In this document: piece by piece, positions 7,706 through 15,216 of the stretch
How the letters are laid out: each line of letters opens with the position of its first letter
Numbering within the stretch: the first letter of the stretch is position 1
Origin: an uncultured Bacteroidales bacterium
GTDB lineage: Bacteria > Bacteroidota > Bacteroidia > Bacteroidales > Marinilabiliaceae
Length of the DNA stretch: 17,305 bases
NCBI GenBank assembly: GCA_937892095.1
Contig: CALAVC010000210.1
Span: 1-17,305 of the forward strand
Direction: 5' to 3'
Made by a program: the position numbers and the translations under genes
The notes under the pieces: model-generated
What the model saw: the letters and a program-made list of their open reading frames with translations, nothing else
What the model was told of the DNA's origin: nothing
Databases searched by the model: none

Positions 7706-8164
7706 TTATTCTTGTAGGTCAACAAGCCAGTTTAGTTGCTGAATCTTGTTGTCTGTTAGTCGGAACTCTTTTTGTAGTCGGTCTGTTTTTTCTTGTATTT
7801 CTTTCACGTTGACCGTTGCAAGAATCTTTATTTCCGACCGTGTCGCACGACGTGTTATGCCTCCTGCCGTTTGCATTATTCGTTGATATGCCGATATGCT
7901 CATTCGCAGTATGTCGCGTTTGGCCATCAACTCTGTCAGTGTCTCGCCATCTTCCGTGCGTGTGCTGACATTTGTCAGGTTTATCTTTGCAATCAATTTC
8001 CCATATTCGCTAATTGTGCTGTCGAGTTCTGCCATCAGTTTTTGTGGGTCGAGTGCAGGTGCTTCGCCTTCTTGCACGATAGCGTTATCGTCTATTTGCT
8101 CGCGGAGTTGCGATATTTTATTATTGAGGTCTGCTCTTTTTTGCAGTGCTTCGGCCAGTTTCAT
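7706..8164 (-). CDS. DIP1984-family protein of unknown function
   Basis: 152 aa from ATG 8164, the usual length for the family. It matches the DIP1984 (septicolysin-annotated) family along its full length: MKLAEALQKRADLNNKISQLREQI at the start, VQEGEAPALDPQKLMAELD (31-49), INLTNVSTRTEDGETLTELMAKRDILRM (61-88), TRSEIKILATVNVKEIQ and the end IQQLNWLVDL. Almost the entire chain is predicted helix with heptad-like spacing, i.e. a coiled coil; it has no signal peptide or membrane segment. The septicolysin label in databases rests on weak ground and gives no function I would rely on. It follows the Lrp/AsnC gene by 18 bases and is likely in its operon. Confidence 0.88.
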   Translation of the reverse strand: MKLAEALQKRADLNNKISQLREQIDDNAIVQEGEAPALDPQKLMAELDSTISEYGKLIAKINLTNVSTRTEDGETLTELMAKRDILRMSISAYQRIMQTAGGITRRATRSEIKILATVNVKEIQEKTDRLQKEFRLTDNKIQQLNWLVDLQE

Positions 8165-8182
8165 ATTCGTTCGTTTTGTCCG

Positions 8183-8671
8183 TTATTCTTCGGGTAGCTG
8201 ATACCCTATGTCTTGCTTTATAGTATCGAGCACAAAAATGCTTTGCAGATTGCCAATACTCTCAATCCTGCCAAGCACATTTAGCACGAAGTGTTGATAG
8301 TCTTTCATGTCCGACGCATGAATTTTTAGCAAATAATCAAATTCGCCCGAAATGTTGTAGCACTCCGTTACTTGTGGGATTTTTGCCACGGCACTAGTAA
8401 ATTCGTTTGCTATGCTATTGTTTATGCGTTGTAGTTTGACGTTGCAATAAACCACAAAGCCGAAGTTTATTTTGTCCATGTCGAGCACAGCCACGTAGCG
8501 TTTGATTATCCCATCGCGTTCAAGACGCTTGACGCGTTCAAAGACTGGTGTCGAAGATAGTTTTACTCTTTGCGAGAGTTCTTTTGTCGTCAGACTCGAG
8601 TCTTTTTGCAACGTGCGTAGAATTTTGATGTCTATGCTGTCGAGTTTCTCTATTGAGTTTTTGTCGGCCAT
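8183..8671 (-). CDS. Lrp/AsnC-family transcriptional regulator
   Basis: 162 aa from ATG 8671, normal length. Residues about 8-60 are the AsnC-type winged helix-turn-helix: LDSIDIKILRTLQKDSSLTTKELSQRV then LSSTPVFERVKRLERDGIIKRYVAVLD. Residues about 68-150 form the RAM (regulation of amino acid metabolism) ligand and oligomerisation domain, with VTECYNISGEFDYLLKI (101-117) marking the ligand pocket and dimer interface. Such proteins form octamers or hexadecamers and sense amino acids; which one cannot be told from sequence. The gene begins 5 bases after the helicase stop and is followed by the DIP1984 gene, so it has no promoter of its own visible and is not next to an obvious amino-acid target gene. 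It may act globally. Confidence 0.95.
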   Translation of the reverse strand: MADKNSIEKLDSIDIKILRTLQKDSSLTTKELSQRVKLSSTPVFERVKRLERDGIIKRYVAVLDMDKINFGFVVYCNVKLQRINNSIANEFTSAVAKIPQVTECYNISGEFDYLLKIHASDMKDYQHFVLNVLGRIESIGNLQSIFVLDTIKQDIGYQLPEE

Positions 8672-8676
8672 GGCAA

Positions 8677-9999
8677 CTATTTTTTCGGTCGTTTCTTAAT
8701 CGGTTTGCCGTACTTTTGCCTCATGAGTGCTTTGTGCGACACTCTATGGTTTGTTTTGCTATTTTTTGCACTCTTCTCGTGGAATGCTCTGCCCGGAGTC
8801 GCGTCGAGTTCTGTCAGAGCATTGCGCATGCGGACGATTGGTTTTTCCCACTCCTCAATGCGGTCCGACATTTCAATGTTTTCAGGGATGTCGCACACAT
8901 CGATAGTTTTGTGCATAAGCCCTTCAATGTTTACGAGGTAAGGCTCTTCTGCTGGCGTCATCATTGCAATAGACGTACCCTTTCTGTCCTGACGACCCGT
9001 GCGTCCTATGCGGTGAATATATTGTTCGGGCTCGTTTGGCAAGTCAAAGCTTACAACGTGGCTCACGTCTGCAATGTCTATGCCACGTGCCACGAGGTCT
9101 GTTGCTATCAGTATGCGTGTCTGACCGTCTCTAAAACTGTTCAGAGCTCCGAATCGTTGACTCTGTGTTCTGCGCGAATGTAGGTAATCGACTCCCTCAC
9201 CAATGGCGTCTGCTACTCGCTCATATAGCTCGTCGGCAAGTGCTATTGTGCTAACGAATAGCATCACACGTTGCATGCTTTCGTCGGCTTCGAGCAAGCC
9301 AATTAGCAAGTTTACTTTGCTGTTGAAGTTTGGCACGTGATAAATGCACTGGTTGATGTTTTCGAGTGGAGTACCTACGGGTGCTGCTTCAACACGTTGT
9401 GGACCATTGAAATATGTGTTGGCAATAGATTCTATTTCATCGGTCATAGTGGCCGAAAACATCAGGTTTTGTCGCTTGCGTGGCAACAAGTCGAGCACTC
9501 GACCAATCTGTGTTCGAAATCCACATTCGAGCATTTCGTCTACTTCGTCGAGTATTAGTCGGCGCACCTGTCCCAATCGCATGTTGCCTGTCAGGGCAAT
9601 GTCGAGCACTCTTCCTGGTGTGCCAACAACAACGTCGGCACCATTCAAGACCCGTTCAATTTGTGGTTGCATGCCCACGCCACCATATACTCCCACGCAC
9701 ATTATGCCGCTTTCGCCACTTAGTTGTTGTGCCACTTCGAGCACTTGAAGGACGAGCTCTCGCGTCGGCACCAGAATCAGTATCTGTACTTCGTGCTTTG
9801 CCGAATAGCGCCACATGTTGAGCGATGGCAAAAGGTATCCTATCGTTTTGCCTGTTCCTGTCTGTGCAATGCCCATCACGTCTCGTCCCGACATCACAAC
9901 GGGAAATACTCTTTCTTGAATTGTTGTGGGCTCTGTAAGTCCCATTTGCGCCAAATGTTTTTTGAAATAGCTTTTAATGTTTAAATCGTCGAAAGTCAT
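8677..9999 (-). CDS. DEAD-box ATP-dependent RNA helicase (motif II reads DEVD)
   Basis: 440 aa from ATG 9999. It unwinds short RNA duplexes or remodels RNA-protein complexes in ribosome assembly, cold response or RNA decay. All core motifs are present: Q motif with upstream Phe and GLTEPTTIQ (20-28), motif I AQTGTGKT (45-52), Ia PTREL (78-82), GG and TPGR (127-130), motif II DEVD (151-154), motif III SAT (182-184), ATDLVARGIDI (299-309, motif V), and HRIGRTGR (329-336, motif VI). Motif II has Val in place of Ala. The C-terminal tail from about 408 is basic (KSAKNSKTNHRVSHKALMRQ to KKRPKK) and is a likely RNA-binding extension. It leads the minus-strand run; the Lrp/AsnC gene follows after 5 bases. 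Which named helicase (RhlE, CsdA, etc.) it matches cannot be decided by eye. Confidence 0.95.
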   Translation of the reverse strand: MTFDDLNIKSYFKKHLAQMGLTEPTTIQERVFPVVMSGRDVMGIAQTGTGKTIGYLLPSLNMWRYSAKHEVQILILVPTRELVLQVLEVAQQLSGESGIMCVGVYGGVGMQPQIERVLNGADVVVGTPGRVLDIALTGNMRLGQVRRLILDEVDEMLECGFRTQIGRVLDLLPRKRQNLMFSATMTDEIESIANTYFNGPQRVEAAPVGTPLENINQCIYHVPNFNSKVNLLIGLLEADESMQRVMLFVSTIALADELYERVADAIGEGVDYLHSRRTQSQRFGALNSFRDGQTRILIATDLVARGIDIADVSHVVSFDLPNEPEQYIHRIGRTGRQDRKGTSIAMMTPAEEPYLVNIEGLMHKTIDVCDIPENIEMSDRIEEWEKPIVRMRNALTELDATPGRAFHEKSAKNSKTNHRVSHKALMRQKYGKPIKKRPKK

Positions 10000-10167
10000 C
10001 TGGCAATATCTTGTTTTTATTTCCTAATTTTTTGCAAAGTAAAGAAAAATCTTCTGTTTTGGACTTAACTATATGATATGTTTAAGTATCGAACTTTAAA
10101 TAAGTTCTGAGCCCTAAAAAGCCTTTCATTGTAAAATATGCAATTTTGCTCATAGTCCTATGTGTGT

Positions 10168-10187
10168 AGATAAAAGTAATTTTATCT
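10168..10187. promoter_or_regulatory. Perfect inverted repeat abutting the activase -7 box; candidate operator
   Basis: AGATAAAA (10168-10175) and TTTTATCT (10180-10187) are exact reverse complements around a 4-base centre GTAA. The right arm ends one base before the -7 element, so a bound dimer would cover the -33/-7 spacer and compete with RNA polymerase. It does not look like a Crp/Fnr (TGTGA or TTGAT) or Rex site. As a hairpin it would be weak (AT-rich) and lies upstream of the predicted transcript start, so a protein site is the better reading. Confidence 0.55.
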
Positions 10188-10195
10188 TAACTTTG
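10188..10195 (+). promoter_or_regulatory. Bacteroidota -7 promoter element (TAACTTTG) of the activase-trmD operon
   Basis: TAACTTTG is an exact match to the TAnnTTTG consensus, followed by C as is frequent. It places the transcript start near 10200 and gives a leader of about 35 bases before ATG 10235. The -33 element is poor: only TGTG at 10163-10166 stands at the expected spacing (21 bases), which fits a promoter that needs or is controlled by a factor at the adjacent inverted repeat. Confidence 0.65.
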
Positions 10196-10234
10196 CATGC
10201 TGACTTATCAATGAGTGGGTTTATCGCATTCTAA

Positions 10235-13200
10235 ATGACACAGAAAAACTATCGAATAGGCATAGATGCTGGCTCGACAACCATAAAGTTTGTTGTCATC
10301 GATATTGCAACTTCCGAAGTTGCATTTAGTTCATACAGAAGGCATTTTGCCGATGTTCGTGCCTGCTTGGAAGCACAAGTAGCCGAAATGCAAGAAAAAT
10401 TAGGTGCCAGTGCACAATACAGTGTTTGTATAACAGGTTCTGCTGGCATCGGTTTAGCCGAAAGGTCAGGTCTGCAGTTTGTGCAAGAAGTTTTGGCAGC
10501 CAATCGTGCCATGCAAGAGACCGGACGTACCGACTTTACGCTTATCGACCTCGGTGGCGAAGACGCCAAAATGGTGTTTTTCCGTGCTGGCAAAAGTCCC
10601 GACATACGCATGAATGGTTCGTGCGCAGGTGGCACAGGTGCCTTTATCGACCAGATGGCAACGCTCATGGACACCGACCCAAAGCAAATGAGCGATGCAG
10701 CTGCCAACTATACTCGCATATATCCCATAGCATCCCGATGTGGCGTCTTTGCCAAGACCGACGTGCAAAACCTCGTCAGCCGTCGACTGCCAATGTCCGA
10801 CATATCTGCTTCCATATTCAATGCAGTGGCCATGCAGACCATGACCACACTTGCGCATGGAGCCGACATCATAACGCCAATACTTTTCACTGGCGGACCG
10901 CTAACCTTCCTACCTTCGCTTCGTCAGGCATTCGTGCGTGTCATGAAAGTCAAAGACAGCGACATTGTCCTTCTTCCACATGCCGAGACAACGACAGCAC
11001 GTGGAGCTGCCCTCTCTGCCAATACCGACGAAAAATATTCTGCCACTCAGTTGCTCGCTAAGCTAAGTACCGACGTCCGTGTCGGTAGCGAACAATATTT
11101 GTCGCCACTTTTCAAAGACGAACAAGAATATAAATATTGGCTTGAACATCTCAACATAAAGCACCTCGAGTATGCTCAAATAGCCAAGGGCGACAAGCTA
11201 AGTGCTTATCTCGGCATAGACTCTGGCTCCACAACCACAAAATTTGTAGTAACCGATGCCGAAGGACGCATATATTTCAAAAGTTATTCCAACAACGATG
11301 GCAACCCACTTCGCAAAGTCGAAGAAGCCTTGCGCACCTTCATGCAGATGGTCGAGGAGTGCGGTGCTGAAGTAACTTTTGTTGGCTCTGCCGTTACTGG
11401 CTATGGCGAAGACCTTATCCGTGCAGCACTAAACCTCGACTATGGCATAGTTGAGACAATGGCCCACTTCCGTGCAGCCCACTACGTCAATCCTGCAGTA
11501 TCCTTCATCCTCGACATTGGCGGACAAGACATCAAGAGTATCTTCATACGCAATGGTGCAGTAGCCAACATCGAACTCAACGAAAGCTGCTCAAGTGGTT
11601 GTGGCTCTTTCTTGCAGAGCTTTGCAGGAATGATGAATAAGCCACTTGGAGAATTTGCCGAAGCCGCTTGTCGTGCTCGCCGACCTTGCGACCTCGGGAC
11701 GCGTTGCACCGTCTTTATGAACTCCAAGGTCAAAGAGGCTCTTCGTCAAGATACCGACCCGGGCGACATCGCTGCAGGCTTAGCAATATCTGTGGTCAAA
11801 AATTGTCTGTTTAAAGTCCTCAAGATGCAAAATCTCAATAGGCTCGGACAAACCATAGTCGCTCAAGGTGGCACCTTTAAGAACAAGGCTGTTTTGCGCT
11901 CGCTCGAACTCCTTTCTGGCAAGGAAGTCTGGACAACCGACGCTCCCGAACTTATGGGAGCTTATGGTGCGGCACTCTATGCCATAAACCAAAAGAAAGC
12001 TGACCAAACACCATCGACATTCCTCCCCAACGAAGTCCTTAAAACTCTCGCTGATATTCGCACCGATAGTGTGGCTTGCAGTGGTTGCACCAACAATTGT
12101 CAGGTCGTTCGATTCCGTTTCCCGAACGGCAACATAAGCTTTGCTGGCAACAAGTGCGAACGTGTTTTCCATTCCAAAGGCACGGCTCACACTGCAGGAC
12201 GCAACCAGATAGAAGAAAAATATAAGTTCGTCTTCAGCAATGCCAATGCCATGTCTGTTGTCAATGCCGACAAGCAGATAGGCATACCGCGTGTGCTGAA
12301 TATGTTCGAAAACTATCCTTTTTGGCACACACTTTTCACAGAATGTGGGCTCGTCCCAATCCTTAGCGACGAAAGCACAACAAAGCTCTACCGAGGTGGC
12401 ATATTCTCGGTCATGAGCGACAATATATGTTTCCCAGCCAAGCTGACCAACGGACATATCATGAACCTTATCGAAAAAAGGGTAGGGCGCATATTCTATC
12501 CGTTGGTGGTCAAAGAATCTAAAGAACGCCAGCACGATGCCAACTGCTTCAATTGTCCAGTTGTTAGTGGCTATCCCGATGTCATCCGATCGGCCATTGC
12601 ACCCGAATCTCGCTATGGCATAAAGTTCGACACTCCCGTCGTTAGCTTTGTCGACGAAAAAGCCATCACAGACAGTTGTGTGAACTACCTAACTTCGCTC
12701 GGCATCAAAAAACAAACAATCAAACGTGCTGTTCGCAAGGCAATAGCCACCAAAATGTCTGTCAAGCAGCAGCTCATCGACACCGAGAGAGACATCCTCG
12801 AAAGAGCTGTCAACGAAGGACGTATGATTTTTGTCATGACAGGTCGTCCCTACCACGTCGATCCGCTAATCAATCAGCGTGTGGCGCAAATAGTGTCCGA
12901 CCTTGGTGTCGACATAATCTCCGACGACGTCTTCCGCGAGGACAAGGGACATGCCGAAGAAATGAACTACATCTCGCAGTGGACCTATCCCAATCGAGTA
13001 ATTCATGCAGCACATGGCGTGGCTTCTTTACCCCAAAATGTGCAGCTAATTCAAATAAATTCTTTCGGCTGCGGACCCGATAGCTTCCTAATGGACGAGT
13101 GTGGCAACATCCTCTCAGCCGCAGGTAAAAACCACACCATAATTCGTGTCGACGAAATAAGTAGTCCGGGTTCTGTTCGCCTGCGTCTCCGTTCGCTAAT

Positions 13201-14512
13201 CGAAAGCCTTCGCCAAAGCATCGACTTAGGTCATCAGAACGAATCTGAAAAATATCGTGCCATTCGCAACTCGTTCACCGAGCGCGAAAAGAACGAGCGA
13301 ACCATAGTTGTACCTTGGTTCTCCGACTCCATTTCGCCACTCTTGCCAGCCTATTTTGGGCGTCTCGGCTTCGATTTGCAAAACTTGCCAAAGCCCGACG
13401 AGACTTCCATTCAGATGGGTCTAAAATATGGACACAACGAAGTTTGCTACCCAGCAACGCTTGTTGTTGGCGACATCATAAAGTTTATGGATGCCCACCG
13501 CGAAGACCGTCAAAAATATGTTGTTGGCATCACTCAGACTGGTGGACAATGTCGTGCCACCAACTATTTGGCTCTTATAAAAAATGCTCTTCGTACAGCT
13601 GGGCTGTCCGACGTTCCTGTCCTTTCGTTCAATACGGGCACAGCCTACGGCAACGACCAGCCAGCCTTTAAAGCCGATGTTCGACTTGCGCTTTCGCTCG
13701 CCATAAAAGCCCTCCATTTCTGCGAATATTTGGCAACCATGCAACGTGCCACAGCTCCACGTGAAAAGGTGCGTGGCACGTCGCGTAAAATAATGGACAA
13801 GTACATTTCGCGAGCCGAAGAACTTATTCGTACGCACAAGGAAAAGAAGCTAATGCACCTCCTCTCCAACGCAATCGACGAATTTAATGCAATCGAAACC
13901 AATGGCATAGAGCCTCGACGCGTAGGTCTTATTGGCGAAATATACATAAAGTACAATGGCTTCGGTCAACAACACATCGGTCAGTGGCTCGAAGAGCAAG
14001 GCATAGAAGTTGTCGTGCCGTCCATTTTTAGCTTCCTCATGCAAGCCTTTGTCAACGATAAGGTCAACGATAAACACGACATTGAAAAGAGTTCGTGGCG
14101 TGCCAAACTTCTCAGTAAAGGCATTCTCGAATATGTCCAAAGTCGCGACCGTCGTTGGGATAAAATCAAGCGTCGTTTCCGCTACTATCACCCCGAAGGC
14201 AACATATTCGAAATGGCTTCTGATGCTTCTTCAGTCCTCAACCTTGTCAATCAGTTTGGCGAAGGTTGGCTCATAGCTGGTGAGGTTATCGAACTTAGTC
14301 GTGCAGGTATCGATAAAGTAGTTTGCTTGCAACCTTTTGGTTGCATTGCTAACCACGTCGTTGCGCGTGGCATTGAAAATAAATTGAAGAAGATTTGCCC
14401 TCATACGGGTCTACTTTTCCTCGACATCGACTCTTCGGTCGCTCGTGTCAATATGGAAAATCGTCTACACTTCCTCATCGACCAGCAAAAGGAACAAAAA
14501 GCAACAGCCTGA
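10235..14512 (+). CDS. Giant fused CoA-dehydratase activase: two BadF/HgdC-type ATPase domains + DUF2229 + dehydratase-like region
   Basis: 1425 aa from ATG 10235. HgdC-type activators use ATP to drive one electron at very low potential into 2-hydroxyacyl-CoA dehydratases or benzoyl-CoA reductases. ATPase 1 (about 6-262): GIDAGSTTIKF (9-19), DLGGEDAK (105-112), Cys130 in SCAGGTGAF, Cys169 in SRCGVFAKTDV, GGP (220-222). ATPase 2 (about 326-585): GIDSGSTTTKF (327-337), DIGGQDIK (427-434), Cys452 in SCSSGCGSF, Cys491 in TRCTVFMNSKV. In the HgdC homodimer two such cysteines per subunit hold one [4Fe-4S] cluster, so here one chain could form a pseudo-dimer. Then comes a cysteine module CSGCTNNC (615-622) plus Cys641, a DUF2229-like region (about 680-1015) with CFNC (771-774), and an HgdB-like C-terminal region (about 1020-1415) with EIYIKYNGFGQQHIGQWL and CLQPFGC (1364-1370). 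No signal peptide: cytoplasmic, oxygen-sensitive. The stop overlaps trmD. Substrate unknown. Confidence 0.93.
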   Translation: MTQKNYRIGIDAGSTTIKFVVIDIATSEVAFSSYRRHFADVRACLEAQVAEMQEKLGASAQYSVCITGSAGIGLAERSGLQFVQEVLAANRAMQETGRTDFTLIDLGGEDAKMVFFRAGKSPDIRMNGSCAGGTGAFIDQMATLMDTDPKQMSDAAANYTRIYPIASRCGVFAKTDVQNLVSRRLPMSDISASIFNAVAMQTMTTLAHGADIITPILFTGGPLTFLPSLRQAFVRVMKVKDSDIVLLPHAETTTARGAALSANTDEKYSATQLLAKLSTDVRVGSEQYLSPLFKDEQEYKYWLEHLNIKHLEYAQIAKGDKLSAYLGIDSGSTTTKFVVTDAEGRIYFKSYSNNDGNPLRKVEEALRTFMQMVEECGAEVTFVGSAVTGYGEDLIRAALNLDYGIVETMAHFRAAHYVNPAVSFILDIGGQDIKSIFIRNGAVANIELNESCSSGCGSFLQSFAGMMNKPLGEFAEAACRARRPCDLGTRCTVFMNSKVKEALRQDTDPGDIAAGLAISVVKNCLFKVLKMQNLNRLGQTIVAQGGTFKNKAVLRSLELLSGKEVWTTDAPELMGAYGAALYAINQKKADQTPSTFLPNEVLKTLADIRTDSVACSGCTNNCQVVRFRFPNGNISFAGNKCERVFHSKGTAHTAGRNQIEEKYKFVFSNANAMSVVNADKQIGIPRVLNMFENYPFWHTLFTECGLVPILSDESTTKLYRGGIFSVMSDNICFPAKLTNGHIMNLIEKRVGRIFYPLVVKESKERQHDANCFNCPVVSGYPDVIRSAIAPESRYGIKFDTPVVSFVDEKAITDSCVNYLTSLGIKKQTIKRAVRKAIATKMSVKQQLIDTERDILERAVNEGRMIFVMTGRPYHVDPLINQRVAQIVSDLGVDIISDDVFREDKGHAEEMNYISQWTYPNRVIHAAHGVASLPQNVQLIQINSFGCGPDSFLMDECGNILSAAGKNHTIIRVDEISSPGSVRLRLRSLIESLRQSIDLGHQNESEKYRAIRNSFTEREKNERTIVVPWFSDSISPLLPAYFGRLGFDLQNLPKPDETSIQMGLKYGHNEVCYPATLVVGDIIKFMDAHREDRQKYVVGITQTGGQCRATNYLALIKNALRTAGLSDVPVLSFNTGTAYGNDQPAFKADVRLALSLAIKALHFCEYLATMQRATAPREKVRGTSRKIMDKYISRAEELIRTHKEKKLMHLLSNAIDEFNAIETNGIEPRRVGLIGEIYIKYNGFGQQHIGQWLEEQGIEVVVPSIFSFLMQAFVNDKVNDKHDIEKSSWRAKLLSKGILEYVQSRDRRWDKIKRRFRYYHPEGNIFEMASDASSVLNLVNQFGEGWLIAGEVIELSRAGIDKVVCLQPFGCIANHVVARGIENKLKKICPHTGLLFLDIDSSVARVNMENRLHFLIDQQKEQKATA

Positions 14513-15210
14513 TGAGAATAGACATTCTAACACTCTTCCCGCAAATGTTCGATGGACCATTGTCGGAGTCCATCATACGTCGCGCTCGCGAAGCAGGACT
14601 TGTCAAAATCTATACTCACGACATACGCCAGTTCTCGACCGACAAACATAAGCGCGTCGACGACTATCAGTTTGGTGGAGGCGCAGGTATGGTCATGATG
14701 GTTGAGCCAATAGCAGCCGCTATCGAAAGCCTTACTGCTGAGCGCCACTACGACCAAATAATCTACATGTCGCCCGATGGTCAAACACTCAATCAGAAAA
14801 CAGCCAACACCCTCTCGCTTTGTGAGAACATCATCCTTCTGTGTGGGCACTACAAGGGTATCGACCAGCGAGTTCGCGACCACTACATCACAAGTGAAAT
14901 TTCCATTGGCGACTATGTCCTGACGGGTGGCGAATTAGCTGCTTGTGTAGTCGTCGATTCTGTTGTTCGCCTCATTCCGGGAGCCATTAGCGACGAAGAG
15001 TCTGCTCTTAGCGACACTTTTCAAGACGACCTCCTTGCTGCACCCATCTACACCCGACCAGCCGAATTCCGCGGTTGGCGCGTGCCAGACATTCTGCTTA
15101 GCGGACACGAAGCCAACATAGAAAAATGGCGCGAAGAGCAAGCCTATGAACGTACACGCCTCTTGCGTCCCGACCTCTACGCCAAAATAAAAGGTAAAGC
15201 CAAAGAATAA
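14512..15210 (+). CDS. trmD: tRNA (guanine-N1-)-methyltransferase
   Basis: 232 aa. TrmD makes m1G37 next to the anticodon of tRNAs that read CNN and some other codons, using S-adenosylmethionine; the modification prevents +1 frameshifts and is essential in most bacteria. The start is ATG at 14512, whose A is the last base of the preceding TGA; the frame is open upstream but overlaps the activase coding region and adds nothing conserved. SPOUT-knot features: DDYQFGGGAGMVMM (50-63), LLCGHYKGIDQRVRD (109-123), ISIGDYVLTGGELA (130-143) and, in the flexible linker, Asp168 in ALSDTF, the likely catalytic base, followed by YTRPAEFRGW and VPDILLSGHEANIEKWR (191-207). The enteric GYEG is GHYKG here. 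Overlapping stop/start suggests translational coupling to the large activase. The M18 gene follows after 6 bases. Confidence 0.97.
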   Translation: MRIDILTLFPQMFDGPLSESIIRRAREAGLVKIYTHDIRQFSTDKHKRVDDYQFGGGAGMVMMVEPIAAAIESLTAERHYDQIIYMSPDGQTLNQKTANTLSLCENIILLCGHYKGIDQRVRDHYITSEISIGDYVLTGGELAACVVVDSVVRLIPGAISDEESALSDTFQDDLLAAPIYTRPAEFRGWRVPDILLSGHEANIEKWREEQAYERTRLLRPDLYAKIKGKAKE

Positions 15211-15216
15211 GTAAAT

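Larger units (their letters stand above)
10000..10234. promoter_or_regulatory. Divergent promoter region between helicase and activase operons
   Basis: This 235-bp AT-rich spacer drives the helicase run to the left and the activase-trmD operon to the right. On the minus strand TTACTTTG (complement of 10035-10042), 35 bases before the helicase ATG, is one base off the -7 consensus. The plus-strand promoter and the inverted repeat beside it are listed separately. I see no open frame of note, no RNA gene and no hairpin followed by a T-run. Confidence 0.5.

Noticed and set aside
11780..12535. 251-codon minus-strand open frame inside the activase gene
   Set aside because: Long frames opposite large coding genes are expected with this codon use; no domain is seen and the plus-strand protein is conserved here.
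14395..14511. 39-residue N-terminal extension of trmD
   Set aside because: It overlaps the end of the activase gene and TrmD proteins begin at the MRIDILTLFP strand, which follows the ATG at 14512.
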